Source: Eretmocerus hayati (Eukaryota > Arthropoda > Insecta > Hymenoptera > Aphelinidae). From it: DNA of 64,000 nucleotides. Made by a program: the position numbers and the translations under genes. Shown here one piece after another: positions 22,501-34,491 of the stretch (positions within the stretch are counted from its first letter, which is position 1; each line of letters begins with the position of its first letter). The notes beneath the pieces were generated by a model. It saw only the letters and a list, made by a program, of their open reading frames with translations, did no database searches and was not told the origin of the DNA. The stretch is taken from NCBI GenBank assembly GCA_029851415.1, contig CM056741.1, forward strand, positions 162,055,685 through 162,119,684, in the 5' to 3' direction.

Positions 22501-23384
22501 CAGTACCCACCAAAATGAATGGATCACGGGTTACTTCACTAAAGTAGCGATTACTCGGACGTCCTTGGGTCTACGGCAATTTTACAAGAAGCATTTGAAA
22601 GATGAGAAAAAAGGTATGAATTCATGTATTCCAAAATTTTTCCAACTCAAAATCTATCTTCTTGATTGGCTACGAAAAGTGAAAAATTCTTGATTTCAAT
22701 CAATTGTCGATCATTTATCGAGAAATCACGATAGAGTAAAAATCCTCGCGGGATCTTGTAGATCTTTTCAAGACCTTCAAAATCATCTTTTCATACATTA
22801 GTCTAAGGTTTTTTGCACCCGAGTTACGAGTGATCAAGTGAGAGCAAATTGACACGCGTTGAGGGTAGCGGAGATACAAAAAAAAGCGTAATCCACGATT
22901 TCGACGTGAAATATTCTAAAAATCATAAAATATGGATCAGTTATGTTTTAGAACGCACTCGAAACGACCTCAGACAGCTTGAAGAAGAAAAAGCTCATAC
23001 CTCTAGATCAACAGTATCCTCGACCCGCACCAACTTCTCTTTGCCAGCTCACTCGTAACTCGGGTGAAAAAAACCCGTAAAGTAATGTATAAAAAAGAGA
23101 TTTTAAAGGTCTTGAAAAGAGCTACAATATCCCGCAAGGTTTTTTGCGCTATCATAATTTCCCGATGAATGATCGATGATTGATTGAAATGAAGAATTTT
23201 TCACTTTGCGGAGCCCATTGAAACCATGAATTTGACGGCAAAAAATATTTCAAAGGACATGAATTGATAGATTTTTTCTCATTTTTCGAATGCTTTTTCC
23301 AGAATTGCCGTAGACCCAAGGATGTCCGAGTAATCGCTGTTTTAGTGGAGGAATCCGTGTTTCATTCATTTTGGTGGGTACTGT
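22501..23384. mobile_element. Large foldback MITE, Tc1/mariner-like, TA-flanked
   Basis: The ends read CAGTACCCACCAAAATGAAT and its complement, bounded by TA at 22499-22500 and 23385-23386. The first bases CAGT and the TA duplication are typical of Tc1/mariner. The arms run about 330 bases on each side, including GCGATTACTCGGAC and CCTTGGGTCTACGGCAATT, around a loop of about 220 bases. No transposase frame is present. Confidence 0.8.
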
Positions 23385-23386
23385 AC

Positions 23387-24747
23387 ATAGACAACTCAAT
23401 ATTTCACTCTACGGCTCCTGAATTCGATGTATCGATCATCCACATCATTTTAGTACACACTAGATAATTCTTTTGGTACCCACCCGTGCAGGATCCCAAA
23501 TCAATTATTGGTAATCTAGCTAACAGATGTCAAATATATGGTTTTCTATCAAATTTGTCTATTCAAAGTGCAGAAATGCACTTTTCAGCGCTCTCGCAAT
23601 ATGGGGCGGAATCGCAATTTTCGCGTTCGGTGCATGATGTATAACGAAGATTATGACATGCTATTACTAAAAAAAATGTGAGGTGCTATTGTTATGATTT
23701 ATTCTATGATAATTCTTGGATTAGTGACGTATGGAAATGATTCTGAGTCACTGTTGAGGTGAATTCTATAGGAGTTTTCGATGAAAATTATGAACCAGAC
23801 AAAAACCTGAAGGATTGCATTGATCCCATGGACGCGCGGACTGATGTTATTGATTTCGAAATGAATTACATGTTTTCACTGACTGCACTCCGTCAAAGTG
23901 TATAACGGCCAGGTATTTCATAAGATGACTAGTTGAAGCGTTGCAGAATTGAGAAATTTCACACTTTCACTAGAATGGATTGTCAAATTTCATCGTATCA
24001 CTTAATTCAACGCTTTGACTGTTACATATACAAAGAATCAAAAGTGATCAAAATACCTCGTAGTTACTCTGTACTCACGGATATCATGTTGCATTTTTAA
24101 TCTGCATTCTGTATAGACTTGAATTTATGCCCACTCTTACTGCACTGAGTAACAAATCATCTCGAAATACAGTGAATAGAATTCGGACCACAAATTGCAT
24201 CTAAAGTGGTCCTACAGTAAAGTGATTGAGATCAATCGGGTCCTCGCCCAAAAGTCGCCGTGTTTCAGACATGTGTCACATTCTCGACATTCTTTATATT
24301 GGAATCAAACTGTGATCCAAGGATCAAACCACTCAAAGATCGGAAAATCAGAAAGGCCACTCTCAGCCACTCATTAGGCTTATGTTTGGTACCAGTACCA
24401 GCAGAGTTCGAAAGAGATTCCACACAAAAAATTAAGAGATTACACATAAAAGGGACTCGGTTCTTTCAGTGCTTGAGTAGTTACTTGAAAAATCAAAAAC
24501 TCGAAAATATGACGCTCACAAAAGTGAGTTGAAATCACTCAGTGTACTTTTAGACTTCTTTACAATTGATTGGCAACTCGTTAATGTGTCCAATACCGAG
24601 CTTGGCTCCTTTGGGTCGCATTCACCAGAAACGATTCAATAAGTAATATACTAATCCCTCACTGTTGTTCATGTATTGTGAAATCTTTATATGTTTTCAA
24701 TCCTTTGAAAAAATTGTAGCGAAGAATCAATCGTGTCAACTACTATT
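23387..24747. other. Gene-free stretch
   Basis: AT-rich sequence with frequent stops in all frames. I see no exon with splice signals and a family motif, and no clear repeat. Confidence 0.5.
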
Positions 24748-24996
24748 CTGTGGCGGTCGGACTAAAGGGCGTAAGTCCATTTGAATAAAAATCGAGAAAA
24801 ATGCGTTGGAATGCTATCATTATAATACAGGAGAGTGGACTTACGCCCTCTTACAAATGGAATTTTTTGCCAGCAATGCAACATTTTGGTCTGAAAGGAA
24901 ATTCAAGTGATGAAGATGATCCAGTAGAACATCGTAGATGCCTTAACTCAAATTTTATGAAAATTGGACTTACGCCCTTTAGTCTGACCGCCACAG
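24748..24996. mobile_element. 249-bp MITE with GGGCGTAAGTCCA termini
   Basis: The ends CTGTGGCGGTC(G/A)GACTAAAG and the following GGCGTAAGTCCA are near-perfect inverted copies. TATT lies on each side (24744-24747 and 24997-25000), suggesting a four-base target duplication. GGACTTACGCCC occurs a third time inside (near 24836). The end of the repeat, TAAGTCCA, is shared with the larger element at 49838-51636. Confidence 0.8.
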
Positions 24997-27321
24997 TATT
25001 CGTGCGGAGCTTATACCTTTTGTAATGAACCAGCTGAATGAGCTATAAGATACATCCAGATCACCACCAAGCACTACCATCGAGACTAAGATGATGACTT
25101 TCCATGGTTTTCCGGAGATACTTAGAAATCTTCGTCACCCTTATAACTTGAGTTTACGAGTTCCTTCTCATACTCAACATAACAGGGATGAGCTTCGATT
25201 GCTTACGAAAAAGCTTCCTTAGAATCATTCCTCAAACTTTATAATCAAGGCTAACGAGATGTAATACTCACTCGCCACTTGGATCTGTCGTTGATAGACC
25301 CACAAGTTATGCAAACTCACCTGTAACGAAATCAAAATCCGAATCGATTCATTGTGTCTTGGAGACATGTTCAAAATTAGAAACTGGTACTTGGAGATGA
25401 TGCAATTGGGAAATTGATGTACGCGATCAATCAAAAAAGATCCCATTTGAAACCCAGCCCAATAACATGTGTCAAAATACAAGGTCAGCTTTCATCAAGG
25501 AGGAACGTGCCAATTAGTCTTTATCCAACTCGGCCACTATACTGATCCATATTCGCTTGGGGAGTCTGGCGATCAAAATTCATCCTCGTATACCATGTAG
25601 CCCCGAAAACCGAGACTCAAACGTACATCCTCATCGTGCACTCTGCTCTCATCGCTAGCATATTTTGACGCGAAGCTCCGCCTCCGCACGTTCGCATGGA
25701 TAGAGCTTTAGCCCTATAGATACTTGCCTTGCAAGCTCCCCTGTACATCCATAGATACACGCGTCACGGCAACTCGCCATTAAGTGTATTAGCGTGCATT
25801 TAATGCGCTACGCCCTGTCTCGAATCATTTACTGCCGCATCGCATAGTTCAGTTTGTATGTACACGAGGGAGGATCTAATTTCGGACGTATGTGCACGTG
25901 CAGTAGCCGGGGTGCATGCGTGCGTGCGTGCGTGCGGTCTGTCGTCGTGCGAGAAAAGCACCCTGACTACTGATGCTGCAAAATGGGAACAACTCAAGCT
26001 ACTTTTTGAATTTCGCGCGCTCAGTATGGGGTCTCTTGATTATATTGCTGTTTAGGCTACTGTAAGGCGGGGCCCAAGAGTTGATCGTCTGATGCATAAT
26101 ACACAACAATTGATTTGAGAATTTGTCACACGGCTTCGGTTGGATGGGCCGAGTCTAACGTTGTCTATGATGTCTGTTCTATTATTACGAATACATGGAT
26201 GGAATGTGACGGTGCAGTGGCTTGAACTTTGGGTGACTTTGGCGCATGAAGACACGTGCGAATAATACGGTTTGGGAAGTCTATTTTGTAATACGGTGTT
26301 CAGTGGGTGGTATGTAGATAATGGGGATGATTCCGCTATCGAGCGGCGCGAGGTGAAATCTTATCGATATTGGAGTGTTTAATACGCTAACTCTGTATCA
26401 TGAAAGTGAACTGAGTGTGGGCGATCTGTTCTTGAATAGAAAACTCATGCTGAGATGATTTATGAGGAACTTTCATAAGTAATTATCGTGGCAATAATTT
26501 TATGAAGAAGATGATTCACACTATGACAAGTAACTGTTTGAAATTCAGCTATTCTATCTCGAAATGCGATATTATTTATGCAAACAGTGTGTTATTTGTC
26601 CCAAATGGGAAGAATAATTAAGTGGACATTTTTCGCTAAATCACCGAAAGTTAAAGAAATACTGATGTCATTAATTTCTACGTACTTTAACCCATTTTTG
26701 TCTCTGTCTTAACCTCAAAATGTTCTTTGCAGAATCGTAAGATTCGATTCCTGGCCGATTTCACGCACATAATACTAAAAAAAGTGCAATGTGCCTAATG
26801 TGCCCCTATGTTCTTTTTTCAAATTCGTTTCTCACTCCAATAAAATCCATCAATTCAACTCTAAGAATTCAGAATGGGGTAGAGAAGTTGCAAAAGAGCT
26901 GGAATACGTCTCATTTGAAGGTGTGGGAGCCGAAATATCCTATATTCACAAAAAACCCGTATAATCTCATGGAAATTGGCCTATTTTTTACGTAGGGATG
27001 AATTAGGCGCACACTCTTTTCGTCCTAATAAGAATCTCTTTACACGAGAATGGGGATAGGTCGACTCGAATTCGTTAAATGCAAACGTATCTTTTAGCTC
27101 ACTTGAAAGGTTTCAGAACAATCTCTAACACGACCCACAGTACGTTGAAACTATTCAAATGAGCAAAATTTATGAGCAAAATAGAAACAGTGGGGAAAAA
27201 TTAGGCACACTCGCCATGATTAGTAACAACTCACTTTAATGGCTGAGTAGGATTTTGTCGAGTTCATCGGAAAGGTCTGAAATTCCCATTAGGCGAATCC
27301 AGCGATCGATGTACGATCACA
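24997..27321. other. Gene-free stretch with a TGCG microsatellite
   Basis: No supported exon. A short (TGCG)n run lies at 25917-25936, and 25560-26000 is richer in G and C than its surroundings. No family motif was found in the open frames here. Confidence 0.45.
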
Positions 27322-28046
27322 AAGAGTGTTCCAAAAGTCTGACCCCTCCCCCTCCCCCTGTGAAACTCAGAAGTAGTTGAGAACGAGTGAAACTCTCAAA
27401 TATTTGGTCATTCTAAAGTGGCATCTGATGGAGACCTTGGTTTCGACCTTGGAGATCATTTTCAAGGTCACTTAGAGGTCAACTTGAATTTATTGAATGG
27501 AAACGCCTACTTTCGACTTCAGATTCTGAAGGGATGTGAAAGAAACATGTAACTTTTGTTTGAATCATTTGTAGATTCGACGTGACCTTGGCGAGATATA
27601 TGTATAGAGGTCAATACCAGTAGCCGTTGACTCCGTAAGTCCAAGAGTAAATGATACATTGAAAACGTTCGGAATGAAAGTTGTTCAAGGTCAAAGCCAG
27701 GATTTGCTATGAACCTTGGTTTTGACCTTCAAGGTCATTTGGAGGTCGAATAGATCTTTCAGAGTAGAAACAAGTATTTTCAACCTTGGATTTTGAAAGA
27801 GCAACAAGAGCTATCACTAGAAACATCCCTACACCATATGAGATGTTCATGATTTCTGACGTTCCTTCAGATCCCGAGGTCAACACTGATTGTGAGTGAA
27901 AAAAGGAGTTGACATTTGAGTGATCTTCGGAATGACCTCATCATCGGACACTCCCCTCAAAAAAGGGACGTTTCGGACTATTCTCGATTCCAAATCATTT
28001 TCAAGTTCTACAAGGGGGGGGGGGGTCTGACTCTTGGGATGCACTG
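27322..28046. mobile_element. Degenerate Tc1/mariner-like TIR element
   Basis: The right end (complement CAGTGCATCCCAAGAGTCAGACCCC, in part) and the left end (AGAGTGTTCCAAAAGTCTGACCCC, in part) are imperfect inverted copies; TA follows the right end. The interior has repeated GACCTTGG / AAGGTCA words and a run of G (about 28013-28026). No transposase frame is visible. Confidence 0.55.
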
Positions 28047-29658
28047 TATTTAGATAATTTCAGAAGAAATGCGTTTCTAATCAAACGTACTAATTTGTAG
28101 GAATTACGTCCCTCAGAAAGTGCATCAGTTATATAAGTACCCATCTTTTCCTAGATGCGCTTGCACATTTGTGTTGAAATCGCAATCAAAACGCTATTTG
28201 GTAGTATGTACGTCTGTTTTGTAACACTGTGGTAAATAAAAAAATAAACCAAAAAAACGACCCTCAACTTTTTTCCAATCCACCCAGATTGGCAGGTACA
28301 TCAAATACCAGGACTTGGAACGAAAAATGTAACTGCATTTCTCAACATAGCAAATACAATGTTCACCGAGCGCTCGCTCGTATGCTCACAACAGCACAAC
28401 CAAACAAATATATCTAGACCTGAAATACGTGAATTTTTCTTCGAGGCGTAAAATTGTATGAATTGACGCGAGAAAAAATGAGAGACAGGCAAAATCGACA
28501 GATTTAAAAATAGATGTATCACCTGAAACGAACGAGTGTTGATGGTTAAAAAAAAAGAGCACAAACGAGAAGAAGAGGACGTACAAGTGGAGGAGTCCCG
28601 ATGAAATCGGACGCATTTCAGTGGGTGAACTCTATATATATATATAGTCAGGGAAAAGAGGGATGAGAGAGAGACAGAGAGAGAGAGGTAGTAAAATAGA
28701 GAGTGAGCAGAGGGGGTGACTCATTGTTCGTTTCGATGTGCTGTCAATTATCGTGACGGGCCGAGCTTGGCTAAACAAAAGCCAACGACGGAGACTCGAC
28801 AATCGAGCTTTTCGAGAGCTTGCGCGCGTTCTCGCGTAATTCGGAATGAGCCTGGATCAACGTATGCTTTATATATATAGTATTCTATTCATGTATAGAT
28901 ATAAAGCTGCTTGCATCAGTACCGAGATTGTTAACTTGATGGATGTATGGTGACTTTTGTAAGTTTTGTCGAAGCGTGGACCGATATATACTGGGCTTCT
29001 GTGATGCGTGTACAAGGTTTGCTATCGACAGCGAACAGGTGTTTCGTCGTATCGAAACTGTCGTATATACTCATACTGAATAACATTGCTTTATGCCGAT
29101 TGGCTATTTTGATGAGAAAAAGAGCAGAGCGATTTCAATGGATTGAATGCGAATTTCTTGCCTGTGCCGATATTGCGCAGCTACTCTTAATTGATACTAC
29201 CCGAACGTGTTGGTGTATTTTATCGGGAATGACACGCAATGAAAACGTGGTTCGCGGATTCTGATGGAATTCATCTTGTTTGGAAGCTTTTTATTTGAAT
29301 TACTCGGCGGAGTCGTTCGCCATAGTACTCATGAATTTATACATCGCAAAAATATATGGACGTAAACGATCGAGCACTGGAGAAAGACTGTGACAAAGGA
29401 ATTGGAAAAAAAATTGGTGGAAAAGTTGGGTTTAGTTGGCTCAAAATGGAAGTAGATATAAAACAGTTCAAAGTCTCGTAGATCCAGATAATTTCAGGGA
29501 AATCCATCATTGGATCTTTAGGATGTCTGCCGGATTTTTTACAAGGCAATTGAGGACTTTTTAAGGACTGTTCAAGGACTGAAATGGAAAATTTTGGGGA
29601 ATCGGTTTGAAATAGTCAATTTTCCCCAGAGTTCGAATGAAATCTCCAATAACCGATA

Positions 29659-29660
29659 TA

Positions 29661-29709
<49 letters not shown>

Positions 29710-29735
29710 TAATAATTATTATAATAATAAGAATG
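29659..29735 (+). repeat. (AAT)n microsatellite
   Basis: Triplet repeat of TAA/AAT with a few interruptions; it gives a poly-isoleucine reading frame that is not a gene. Confidence 0.95.
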
Positions 29736-30632
29736 ATAGTAATATTTTCAATTTATGCCAATAGTATAATAAACTACGCAGATCTTTGTCATAGTCAAGT
29801 AGAAAGGATTCGCGGGATTATAGAATACTGGCTATGAATTCACTGTGTCGAAAATTCCTCCACCCACTGGAGATTGAAAAACTTAACTTCGACCTTTTAG
29901 CGTCATATTTGATGCTCATTCAACGGCTTAGAGTCCTTACAGTGACTGTCGGCAGTAGACTCGTTGAAAATCGAAGAATGATGAATTTGATTTTGAGCAA
30001 AGTTGTACTCGGAACATGATGTTAGATGGTGAAACATTCCTGAGTTAAGACTGCAGCAATGAAAAATACCACAAATCAATGTTTCGAAAATCCATTTTTT
30101 TTTAAAACTCTTTGAAGCTTTCCTTCTTGTTTTTTCATAAGTCCCAGTTTATCTCCATGGATTCGATGAAAGCTTGTTTCCTTTCAAACTTCAAGATCAT
30201 CCGGTGCATTTTTTAGGAAAATTATCATATGACTCTCAGAGTGCAGTTTTGTACGTATACAAATTCACGACACTGATGTCTCAATGCCTTCGCAAGCCGC
30301 GAGTTTCAGATATGGACTCTGTGAAAGAATTCAAATTCACGGGTCTTGTTTCTTTTTTTCTTGCGTATCTCAAAATTTTAAGACAGAACCTCGCAATTCA
30401 GGTCATTTTAAGGACTCGATGCGGTCACCGCGCACTGCAACCATGGAGCCTACAAACGTATCTCACATAGAACTCTGATGCTTCAAAGCTTCAGATGAGT
30501 AGTTTAATCGTTATTAATGCTCATTTATATTCATAAAATTTGTCGTTCAGACGAACCCTTAAGAGCATTGGACAAAAATGGGGAAGACTTGAGTGGAGGC
30601 ACCTCCTAACCTATAGTATAGGCACATTGTAG

Positions 30633-30765
30633 TTCGCACTTTTCGCCGATTCTCTTGCGATTTGGGCTGAACGACGAGAATAAGACCTCAAGATAGATGA
30701 GAGCAAATATTCGTCTTCTCGGCGTTTAGCCCAAATCGCAAGAGTATATCGGACAAGAGTGCGAA
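30633..30765. repeat. Short palindromic element, TTCGCACT termini
   Basis: TTCGCACT, then CTCTTGCGATTTGGGCT(G/A)AACG, are mirrored by CGTTTAGCCCAAATCGCAAGAG and AGTGCGAA. The 133 bases would fold as one hairpin with a loop of about 35 bases. Probably a miniature foldback element. Confidence 0.6.
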
Positions 30766-31846
30766 TAACTTTCAGCGTATGCGGTGGCTGCAACGTCTTA
30801 TAAGGACTTTTTGAATCGAATAATGACTCTTTAGGGGCTTTAAGTCTTTGAGAATCGGTAGACACTCTGGTCTTTTATCAGAGTCGTTATTTATTCGTAC
30901 ACAAGAACCATTCATTAGACAGAGCCATACAGAAATTCTTCGTACCGTCAATTGGTATAAGTAAATCGACGATGATAATTTCCCTCAGGGAAATTCTTCG
31001 TAGGTCTAACTCTTTCCATTGTTAATTATAATAATAGGTCAAACATATGTCCGTTAAAACAAAAGCATCGCGAGCTTATGAATTTTTATAGTAAACTTTT
31101 ACGCAAAAAGAAAGTGCAGACCTTGAACTTGGAGATCAATAAGTGCGTGAGAACATCAAATATAGATGTATATAGAACGAGCCGTGCAAATCCGTGATGA
31201 TTGAACAAATGTCGAGGCAAATATTCAACTGTATTCAATTGAATAGAATTGAGCGTTAAAATTCCAAGCACAACAAATCAATGGTCATGGAATGGACCAC
31301 GTGGATTACCGAGTAGATTACTATGATGTAACCGTTTCTTTCGAGTTTTATTCGATAAATTTTTTATACATCGCAGATAGTGTAAAGCTATCGGGAATTC
31401 GTTGAAACTTTTGAAATCGGCAATAGCTTCAATGTTTGTGATATCTCAAAAATGTATGAGCAATTTTCGAAATTTGACAGTTTTGGCAAGCATGCAATGG
31501 GAACATGACTTCGACATCCCCTATCACAGGTATCAGCAATGTCGATACTGCGCTAGTCAAATGAGTGAGGGTCTCTAAAGCTTTGCCAATTTAATTGAAA
31601 CCAATTTAATTGAAATCCCATCAGCCATTTGATGTTGGCGACCAGCCTCCACAGATACATTTTGCGAGTCTACGATTTACACGAACAAAGTATTTCACTC
31701 TCTGATTTTCGAGTATTTTTGTCTAATTCGTGACTTATTTCTGACTTCAAATCGTATTCTGATATAAATCAGCTCACGGTTTACCCCCGAGCCAACTAGG
31801 CCTCGTCGAAAAATGTGTGAACATCTTGGAGTGATAACTAAACTCA

Positions 31847-32180
31847 CAAGGGGAAGTTCAACCTTGCGGGTCCTGAATCTTGACGAAACTTTGGGAATCA
31901 TCTTGTTTTGGTGAGAAATGAAGGTATCTCCAAGGGTTTGATCCAATGGATTTTCTATCCTGAAATACAGCTATGGAGATTAGCATTGTCCATATATGTA
32001 GGCCCATGTTGAAATGACACATATATAGATATACTAACAATGCTAACCCCCATGGCTGTATATCAAGGTGAGAGGCCCATAGGATCAAACCTTTGGAGAT
32101 ACCTTCATGATATCACCATAACAAGACAATTCCCAGAGTTTCATCAAAATCCGTGTTCCGCAAGGTTGGACCTCCCCTTG
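31847..32180. mobile_element. Foldback MITE, CAAGGGGAGG family
   Basis: The left CAAGGGGAAGTTCAACCTTG and right CAAGGTTGGACCTCCCCTTG ends are inverted copies, and the arms extend over about 130 bases. The central block, GGCCCATGTT followed by ATATATAGATATACT, is shared in inverse orientation with the element at 42773-43090. No coding frame. Confidence 0.75.
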
Positions 32181-32943
32181 TAAGTATGGAGTTCCGTCTA
32201 TATCTCGGGTCAAACGCTCTCAGATTTGAGAGAAACGTGCTTTCTCATGAGAATACATTTCAGAATATTGGAAATGAGAAAGCTCACCACTTTTTCAAAG
32301 TCAACCTAGGCTTAAAAAATTTTCACAGCTATCTATGTGCGCCATTCACATTAAAGCTCCGCCCAAACGTTCACATAAGGTTAATCAAGTTATGATCGAA
32401 TATTTACAAGATGATCAAGGGTCACCATGAACTCCAAACTAAAAATCTAAATTAGATTTTGAAAAATAAAAAAGTCAAAACGTGATCATTGTACTGTGAC
32501 AATTTTCTAACGATAAGAATTGAACTCTCAAAGGAATTCTACTAAAAAGAAAAAGCTTACAGAAAGCTTCTTCCCCAAATGAACGAGATCCATCCTTGTG
32601 TATTACAATCTGATGATGATCAGATCTGCGAAAACAAAAAGAGCGGAAGGAAAAATTAGCCCCTTTAACGAAGTTGGCTCGTGAGCGTATCTCTCTTCCT
32701 ACTCTCAGCAGGATGCCAGCTCAATTAATAGGAGCTATTTATAAGGACAAACTAGGGAATCCGAGAATGCGGTACCACCACCACAGAAGAGGGGCAGAGC
32801 AATAAATCTCAAGTCGCGCTTCTATATACTCTCGCGGTGGTGTACTGGGTGTGGAACCCCTCGAGTAGTATGAGCTACTTGTATAGCCATTACCCAGCCA
32901 TGCATCAACGCGTAACAACGCGAGAAAGCTCCGACCGACGTTG

Positions 32944-33129
32944 TATATAAAGTCAAGCATTTTGTGCGAGCACATATTGCAAAATCTTTTATGGCAATCC
33001 ATTATATTGGAGATGGTGAAGGAAACAAGCGAGATTGCTGGATTCATTTCTCGAGTGGTTGCGTACATTTGAGCGATGGAAAAATTCGCTGCTGCTTTTG
33101 TGGTAACAGGTTGCTTCATTCTGACTTGC
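32944..33129 (+). promoter_or_regulatory. Possible promoter and first exon of a secreted protein
   Basis: TATATAA at 32944-32950 is followed by an ATG at 33076 that opens a frame of 18 residues resembling a signal peptide (MEKFAAAFVVTGCFILTC) before a stop. A possible donor, GTAACA, lies at 33103. No downstream exon was found before the retrotransposon at 34141. This may be chance or a decayed gene start. Confidence 0.18.
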
Positions 33130-34140
33130 TAATGAATTGAAAAACGAAATTCTAAGATTCTCGTCATTAAGGATTTGACATAAGAGTTCTTCCTATTAAA
33201 TTTTTTTATGAATAATGACTTTCGATATGATCGATTATTGAAAACAATTTTTCTACTGCGTGGAGCGGAACAGATAAGAAATACGAGGGAAAAATATTAA
33301 AAAATTCCTAAAATTTCGGGATTATGTTTTTTCGGTCTCCACACCCTCCTCCGATATATGTAGTGGCTCAGAACAAATTATTCACCATTCACTTTTCATC
33401 CCTAGTCGCGTGGAAACTGAAATCTGGGTTTTGGCTGACCTATTTTCAAACGTACACCTATCAATTCACGTTGCTAATTGTACGAGGTGTTGAAAATTGA
33501 AGCTCTCATTGAGAAGGTCTTCAATTTTGGTATTTTTGAGTACGGCAAGCTTTGAACTATCGTAAATGAAGATGAACGAATTTTCGAACTGGCAGTTTTA
33601 GAAAGAAGAGAACGTGTTTTAATTTTTTCCAGAAAATTCCGATCTCTAACGCAGTCACCGGCACGTTTCCTAGAACCAAGAGAGTGTAGAATGAATTCCG
33701 GATTTTTCAACGATAATTTTGCACTACTGCATGGTTTGATCATGACAAGTTGAAGGGTTTAATTATACCGTAGGGTCGATTTACCAATCCTTCACCGCAT
33801 TAATTGAATGATACAAAGAACAGCCAACCAACTAACCCTAGAAAAGACATATAAGTAGACAAATTTCATGGCAAAACTACTTGTCAACAGAAAGAACCAT
33901 ATGCACGCATAACAGTTGTCCGGGCCAATTGAGGGTTTTTTTTAAGTCAAATCTGATTATTTGGCCAAATTGCAGTGATATGTGTTATATGAAGACGTTT
34001 CACAGCTCGAGTGGGTTAAGCTGTACTGATAAAAAATTTTTTCTTCTCCAACGGAGCTTGTTACAGAAATGTTGCCTATAGAAACTAGTAGAATTTTTCA
34101 AACTTGGGGCATAGGCGGTTACTCTGGATTAAGGGCATAG

Positions 34141-34190
34141 GATTGATTGATTTGATTGATTGATTCCCTTTATTCGCCTGGTGGCAAAAG
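34141..34190 (-). repeat. (ATCA)n 3' tail and AATAAA of the retrotransposon
   Basis: On the minus strand AATAAAGGGAATCAATCAATC precedes a few more ATCA units and marks the 3' end of the element. Simple tetranucleotide tails are used by several LINE groups instead of poly(A). Confidence 0.85.
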
Positions 34191-34491
34191 TAAAAATACA
34201 ATTAAATGAGATACATATGACGGTCATAATCAACATATAAGTATTATACAGTTTGTCATTTTGGTCAAGGAAATTTCATTTATCACAGAAAGTGACTAGT
34301 CATTGAAAAGGCATCGAGAGATGCACACGAGTCAAAATAAGTTAGGTAATTAATTAATCGAGGTACATCAGTACATATAAAAAGACAGACATGGGCCCGG
34401 AAACTATCACAGATTTAAGAGTTATGTGACAGGTAAGCCACGTAAAACTCGACTAAAACTAGAAAAAGACTAATTGATGAGCCCAAGCCTA

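Larger units (their letters stand above)
28047..31846. other. Gene-poor stretch with simple repeats
   Basis: TATATA runs occur near 28632 and 28867, a GA-rich tract at 28665-28690, and an (AAT)n microsatellite at 29659-29735. Open frames of about 100 codons at 28947-29264 and 30174-30470 show no family motif or supporting splice signals, so I do not call them genes. A short palindrome is listed separately. Confidence 0.45.

Noticed and set aside
28947..29264. 105-codon plus-strand open frame
   Set aside because: No domain, no conserved motif and no splice support; stands in AT-rich DNA with simple repeats.
31410..31530. Resemblance to the palindrome at 14988 (ATATCTCAAAAAT, CGACATCCCCT words)
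   Set aside because: Only short words match, and no second arm was found, so a relationship cannot be supported.
34100..34145. GGGCATAG repeated near the retrotransposon 3' end as a target duplication
   Set aside because: Both copies lie on the same side of the element; no match was found at the 5' side near 39.5 kb.
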